Source: Toxonevra muliebris (taxonomy: Eukaryota; Arthropoda; Insecta; Diptera; Pallopteridae). From it: 64,000 nucleotides of DNA. The stretch is from the NCBI GenBank assembly GCA_963691655.1, contig OY829326.1, forward strand, positions 25,160,878 through 25,224,877. The letters run 5' to 3'. Below are positions 57,963 to 64,000 of this stretch, one piece after another; position 1 is the stretch's first letter; every line of letters begins with the position of its first letter. The position numbers were made by a program, and so were the translations under genes. Below the pieces are notes generated by a model. It was not told the DNA's origin. It did no database searches and was given only the letters and a program-made list of their open reading frames with translations.

Positions 57963-60900
57963 GTTATGCGTCAATTCTACTTGTTGAGTTAGATGCTTCA
58001 CGTTATTATTAATATTTGCTTAAGCAATTCATGAACACATGATTTTTGAATAAAAAAATAAAAAAAACAATAATAACAGAAAAAACATTAATAATAATGG
58101 GTACAAATAAATAAGAGAAAAAAGACAACTAATAATTGTTTTTGTAAAAAAAAAAAAATTTATGAATAAATTTCGCATTCAAATTTTTGCTATGTACGAG
58201 TACGTACTTATGTGATGGTATTAGTAACACCTAATAAACTAATTGACTAGTTTTTTATATCTGCATACTTATGTATTAAATCTTTTAATTCAATTGCTAG
58301 CTGTCATAATTTTAATCATATATTATTAAATGTTCTGGATGTTTCAATCTAGACCCTGAAATAGCCCTGAATACAGTTTTAGATAATATAGTGTTTGAAC
58401 AGAAATTAAACAAAGAAGATGTAAAGAAGTTCGAGACTTCAAAATTTTAAACTTCTATCCGAACCTCTTTTCGCTGTAGTAAAAAAAAAAAACCGCGGGA
58501 AGAGATTCTAAGCTCATTCTACCCTTGGTCTACCTTGAACGAAACACTTTCAGCCTACAATGATCCTGCCTCACATGAATACTAATGCCTATGTGTAGAT
58601 ATATTCAAACTAAGTAATTTCTCTTCTTTTAAACAAATTAATGATAATTTTTCAGTTTAGCTCTGAAAAGAATTTCAAATTAATTTCTTTCTGTTTTAGT
58701 ATTTTTGCAAAAAAAAAAACAGTAAAGTATCAAATCGTTGTTATTAATATTACAAATATTTCTTAAACAGTGTCAAATTTCTGACTACTTTATATCATAT
58801 ATAAATACCTACATTAGTCATTTTTAAAATATGTCTAAAAAATAAAATATTTGTTTATTTAATTAGCGTGTTTCTTTATGGCTTTTAAAATATTGTTACT
58901 TTTATTTACAAATATCAATAATTTGTACATTTTTCTAAAGAAATTTTTATTAATTTAAATTAAAAATTTATTTTTTTCTCCATTGTTATTAAAGTTATTG
59001 ACATTTAAGTGATCAGTAAAATATCATTTACATAGTGCAATTTATTGTAATAATAGTAAGTGTTTGTGTTCTCAGAAAACAAAAACTTTTACTAATATTG
59101 AAATAGGAAAGCAAAAAAAAAAATAGTGAAAAAATTTATTTATTTTTAAATATTGAATAATTTTTCAAACATTTCACTGCAGTTTCTTTAGCAACGTTGT
59201 AAGGTTTCTGAGGTCTTCATAATAATTAAAGTTTTAATAAGTAATTTTATTTAATGATAGTGTGACAAGCATACAGAAATCGAGAATATTTCTCATAGAG
59301 AGCTGATATTAATTGCATATCACTCAACAAATTTCAGTGTTAACCCATATTAACTTGATTAGACTATTAGTCGACCAGCGGGTTACTTTTTTTTAAAAAA
59401 TATTTCTTCCTTTCGGAAGCAATTATTTTGTAAACGCTCCTAGTTTCATATGAATGTTAACAGAAATTTCTTAATATATTAATTGTAACCTTAACCCACA
59501 CAAGAATATTAAGGCAATAAGCACACGCCCTTTTTACTTTGCATCAAACCAACAGCAAAAAGCGAGAAAAATCAGTAATAATTAACCAAAAAGAAACAAA
59601 CCAAAAACTTTATAACGACAATGTCAAGAATGAAAATTGTTCAATGATAAATTAAAATATAAAGCTGTCAAAAAACACAACAAAAATCTTTGTTAAACAT
59701 TAACAAAATTACAAGAAATCATTATGTGCTGTAGGTAATGATCATAAGAAATATGGGCGAAATATAAAAACACAGACAAAAAAATGTTTGAATTAAAACA
59801 AAAATTTAAAAATGCATACTAAAAAAAGAAAAACCAATTAAAATTCAAAATAATTTGAAGGTGAACGTTACTGTATATTATAGATTTTTTTTTAATAAAA
59901 TGCCAAAAAATTTTAAAAATGTAAAAATGACGAAGAAGCAGAGAAAAGAATAATTTTTGAGTTTTTAATTTTATACAAATATTATTGTTTTCCTAAATAC
60001 TAGAAAATATACACAGTTAAACGTTTTTAGTTTTTGTATTTGGAACTAGAATTAAACTTGTTTGTTAAAAGTTTCTGTTTTGTTTTTGTGGTATTTAATT
60101 TCTGAGCAAACTAGAAAAATTATGTTAAAACTAGTTTATTGCCTGAGAATTTATGTTTTTTTTTAATTTCCGAGATTGCTAAACAAAAAATAAAATAAAT
60201 TTATAAGAATTTAAAATTTTAATTTTTTAAATTTTAAATTTTCAAGGAAGCTAAATTGATATTTTATACAGAGATACACCAATATAGATATCGGTATTAA
60301 ATTAATTAATGAAAAACATTTTTTTTCTTTTTTTTTGTTATTGAATTATACAAAAATTTATGTGATTTTGTGTTTTTTTTTTTTTAATTTAGAACGCAAT
60401 TTATTTTTCACCTTTTCACATACATTTTGCACCTACACACACACACTTTAAATAGATTTGTTTTTCTATGCTTTTAGGGGCATTTGTGTATATAATTGCA
60501 GTAATTTAATCACGAGACAATTTAAAATATATATATTTAAAAATATGTGTGCATACGTTGTTTATTTACGGTGACGGAAGTATATCTTTAACATAAAAAT
60601 GTATGTATGTAAATATGTTGCTGTGTATATTGCCGGAAGGATCCACAATTTGCATACATTTTTATATTAAATAATGATAAAATGTCAAAATAGTATTTTT
60701 TTTTTTTTTTTTTTGTTAATAATTTTTTTTTTTAAATTATGTTTAATATTTGAATTTAGTATTTATTTGTTTTTAACCAATTTTCTGTTTCTCTTTATAT
60801 TTTATAAGAAATATGATTCCAAAATTATTTCGTAGACTGCATAAATATTTCTACAAAATACCATAGTGGAGACGGAGTGTGAGCTTTGGATATTTTAGGT

Positions 60901-63167
60901 AGTTAACCCTTGTTTAGTTAAACAATTACAGAGAGCTTCAGAGTATGTGCATGTATGAAACAACAAAGCGAGAGCTCATTGCACTGAAGAAGTATTAGTA
61001 TATAATTCTCTCTCTTTTAGGCAGTCATCTAAGGTCAGCAAAATCTGAGCGACACAGAGAATTTTAGTTACAGGGCTGGTAAAAATAATATAATTTTATT
61101 TTACAACACGAATATGTATGTGTGTAGAGCCCGCTCTACTTCACTTCATAAGACGGTAATTTTGTTTGTGCTGAGAGCATTTTTGAGAGATCATACAAAA
61201 TACTCCCTACCGTGCAAAATTGATCAAATAAAAATTATATTTTAATCATAATAACATATTTCTAATACTTTTGAAGGTGCTCGCTCTATTGTCAATGAAT
61301 GGTTAGTTGACATACTATTTCAAAACATGTTTTATACTAATGCACGCATATAAGTATATATGTAAAAGTTGTAAAATAAAAGCAACATTTTCAACTATGC
61401 TAAAATAAATTTAATACGACAATCAATATGTTTTTTTTTTTTATACATATGATTGTTTTTTATGCGTTTTAGCGCATTGACATAAGCTGTAATTTGAGAC
61501 ACTAATCACAAATTATGAAAACAAAGTAAAAAACAAAAAATAAAAAAACACTAAGAAAAATGTCTGGGAAAGATGTTCTCACTTATTATATGATGAGTAT
61601 TTGTTACTTAGTTACGAAATTGAATCTTCGAAAATTTGCATAATCGTCGCATTAAAACACATAAAAGTGATTTTAATTGGCGTTATTAGGCAAAATGACA
61701 TTTACGCACAAAAACGCATTTGCATATAAATTCACATAAGTTATAACGAAAAAGCATTGAATTTGATGTGATCGAAATCAAAAAGAAATATTTCGCAAAT
61801 TAACATAAAAGGTGCAACTAAAATACTTTAAATCTTTTCATCTATTCATTTACGCTTTTGCAGCTGCTAAAAAATATTTTTATTAAAAATATTATGGCTT
61901 TGACATTTAAATTAACAAAAAGCAAAGCCAAAAAAAAAAAAAAAAACAGCTGAAACAAAAATGATATTTGGTTGAACCGGATCTAAATTTGAAACAAGTT
62001 AATCTGTCTATTAAAAAAAAAAGAAGCAACAAAACTTATTGGCATACAAATTAGAAATGAGTCAATTTGAAGATTTTAGATATGTAATTTATTATATGGT
62101 ATGGTTCGGTTGTGTTCTATTGCTGATTGCAGCACAAAAGCAGAGTTGCCATGCTATAAAAATCAGTAAACAAAAATAAAAAAAAATAAATAAAAACCCT
62201 CAAAGAGTTGTCGTTGTCAACCCACCTTATGACGCATTCGAGTCATCTTCAAAAATGTTAAATGTTTTTTTTTTTTTGTTTTGTTTGAAAAAGTTTATAA
62301 AATGGCATTGTCTTTTTAAAAGCAAAAGTCAGTATAAATTTTGCACTCTGAAAGTGTGTTGTGCATAGAGAAAAATCAATGCGAGCTGTGTGAAACTGTG
62401 GGCGTGTTTATATAATATTTAACAAGTTAAAGAAATATTATGCTTTCGCGTTATTTAATACCATTGGTAATTAATTACCTTATATACAAATTGGCATTGT
62501 GTTTTATGTAATGTAATACCCTTTCTTGGAAGTGAACGATTTTGAGTGAAATTTCGAAATTTGTTTTAAAAACTTCTTTAAATTATGGCGAAAAATTGTA
62601 ATCATGCAGCGGATTTGGGCAATGCGCGCGCAAATCATTAGTTGAAAATTAAGATTAAGTAGAAATTAAAAATTGTTACACATATTTCATAATTTGGGTT
62701 GGTATGACATATGGAACTCATAACCTTGTGTAACTATTTTTGAGCCAAATATTGCAATGAAACTGATATGTGTGAAACGAGCAACAGCTTAATATTTATA
62801 GAGCATTAGCATAAAGGGGTAAAAGTAAACTTGTTTTATTTTATTCTCACAAAACTGAGAGTATGAGTAATGTTGTTGCATGTAGAGGTAATATTTCTTT
62901 ACAAGAACAATTTCGAGAGACTACTCTCAATAAACAATATGCACTCTGGAAGTCTGAGTAATTAAAATGAAATTTTTGATTGAATTGAGTACTATGTAAA
63001 GTTAAAATTTAAAGACATAAACAATTCCATTAACTATAACTAATTTTAAACCAACTCAGCAGCTTGCTTTAGTTGTAATTAATAGATAATCATAATAATA
63101 ATTAATATCTCCATTTATTTTTAAATTAATAATTTCTACTTTCATTTCTATTTCTTCTTTCAAACAG

Positions 63168-63297
63168 GTCATCGTTTGCATAATAGTGCAATACGCACTC
63201 TCTGCCAAATATGACAGCGAGGATCGTAAACTCATTCTTAGTTTAAATGATAAGCAAACAACAAATAAACAATATTATTCGTCCAATTATGAGACAA
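63168..63297 (+). CDS. Secreted protein of unknown family, second coding exon
   Basis: A clean acceptor (TTTCTTCTTTCAAACAG) and a strong donor (GTAAGT at 63298) bound 130 bases open in one frame, while the reverse strand is full of stops. The exon completes the signal peptide begun at 39402 (VIVCIIVQYALSA). It then starts the mature chain with KYDSEDRKLILSLNDK, followed by a Q/T/N/Y-rich stretch (QTTNKQYYSSNYET). It ends in phase 1, so more exons lie beyond the window. The polar, Y/N/Q/S-rich mature start suits an extracellular structural or matrix protein, but no domain is complete enough to name. A search with the two joined exons should identify the family. Confidence 0.75.
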
Positions 63298-64000
63298 GTA
63301 AGTGATCATGTTTCTAAAACTTTATGATGTTTTTAACCTTTTTCGTTAAAAAAAAAAATAATAAATAAAAAATTATTTTAGTTTTCATTTGAAACTCATG
63401 TATTTTCGTATTCAACTTTCCTCTTCTCTTTAAGCACATATAACATTCTTATAATTTTTATTTTCTTCTCTCTTTCATGCACTTCCTTTACTTCTTTGAT
63501 ATTCTCTGCACCACTTTCTCTCTTTTTCATCAACTACTATACTTTTCTTATTCTATTATAATATATTACCATAAATTTTTCTATCATTGCATTAAAAAAA
63601 AATTTTTCAATTTTTTCCTCGTACCATTAGGTAGTTAGTATAATCAAATTTTTTTTGTTTATATGTAATCTCACCCTGTATTTCGTAGTTTTTGAATTTT
63701 ATTTAAATGTAGTGCATGGAGTATGTCTGACTGTGTGTTGTCCCTGAGTTAAGTTGGGCACATAGACGCACACACACCGACAGTTGCATATTCTTGCATT
63801 ACATTTTAATAATTTCTTATGTTTTTTAATTTGTTAAGATAATTATAGTTTTTTTTCATTTTGTTTAAAATAGTTTAACCAATAATTTTGTAGTTTACTG
63901 TTGTAGATAAAAAAAAATCATGATTTATTCTACATTTCTTTTCTTTGTCTTAAAGTAATTTTCATACATTTAAATATAATAATGATAATAATTTTTTAAT
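63298..64000 (+). other. Start of the second intron
   Basis: Sequence after the donor is T/C-rich (63410-63560) and non-coding to the end of the window, with no further exon visible. Confidence 0.55.

Larger units (their letters stand above)
39429..63167 (+). other. Long first intron (about 23.7 kb)
   Basis: The intron is bounded by GTGAGT and a T-rich acceptor (ATTTCTTCTTTCAAACAG). It is mostly AT-rich sequence with long A and T runs (for example 41261-41274, 44790-44804, 57933-57962). Recognisable insertions are few: a MITE at 48026-48184, a SINE at 48720-49012, a tandem repeat near 47300-47390, and a diverged copy of the hammerhead-linked repeat near 53440-53490. Large first introns often hold enhancers, but none can be identified by eye. 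Confidence 0.65.

Overview
The window reads as nuclear DNA from a higher fly (Diptera, probably a cyclorrhaphan). It is strongly AT-rich and full of homopolymer runs and short CA, TA and CAT repeats. It carries a Tc1/mariner-dominated set of mobile-element relics, and it has GT-AG splice sites with a very long intron. No bacterial, organellar or viral gene arrangement is visible. Naming a genus from this sequence alone would be a guess.

Only one protein gene is well supported. On the + strand, a TATA box plus initiator (start near 38849) leads to a short first coding exon at 39402-39428. After an intron of about 23.7 kb comes a second coding exon at 63168-63297, and the gene continues beyond the window. 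Together the two exons encode a signal peptide followed by a hydrophilic mature N-terminus, so the product is a secreted or surface protein. I do not recognise the family. A weaker set of candidate exons (17463-17523, about 24249-24280, 44994-45038) may belong to a minus-strand transcript. The reading phases of these exons fit together, but the set is a hypothesis. A further exon-like patch lies at 43548-43644 on the + strand.

From 1 to about 37 kb the window is mostly intergenic and rich in mobile elements. Its contents include: a 2 kb block with one intact-looking hammerhead ribozyme and one decayed copy (812-1612); an internally deleted mariner (4396-5282); a long-inverted-repeat element (7856-9481) holding a dimeric tRNA-derived SINE; a decayed Tc1/mariner copy (11814-12462); a hAT-type element with a perfect 8-bp target duplication (15357-16431); a second hAT-type element with a nested hairpin MITE (18175-18989); a decayed DD37E-like Tc1/mariner copy (about 19440-20200); and a third, decayed hammerhead (20286-20332, minus strand). 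Several short MITEs, SINE fragments and a degenerate minisatellite (26743-27420) follow.

From 39.4 to 63.2 kb the sequence is the long first intron. It is more AT-rich and has fewer recognisable elements: one MITE (48026-48184), one SINE (48720-49012), one 20-bp-unit tandem repeat and many simple repeats. The most unusual signal in the window is the hammerhead family, because three copies share one architecture (6-bp stem II, 6-nt loop, short stem I, near-absent stem III) and one keeps the complete catalytic core.
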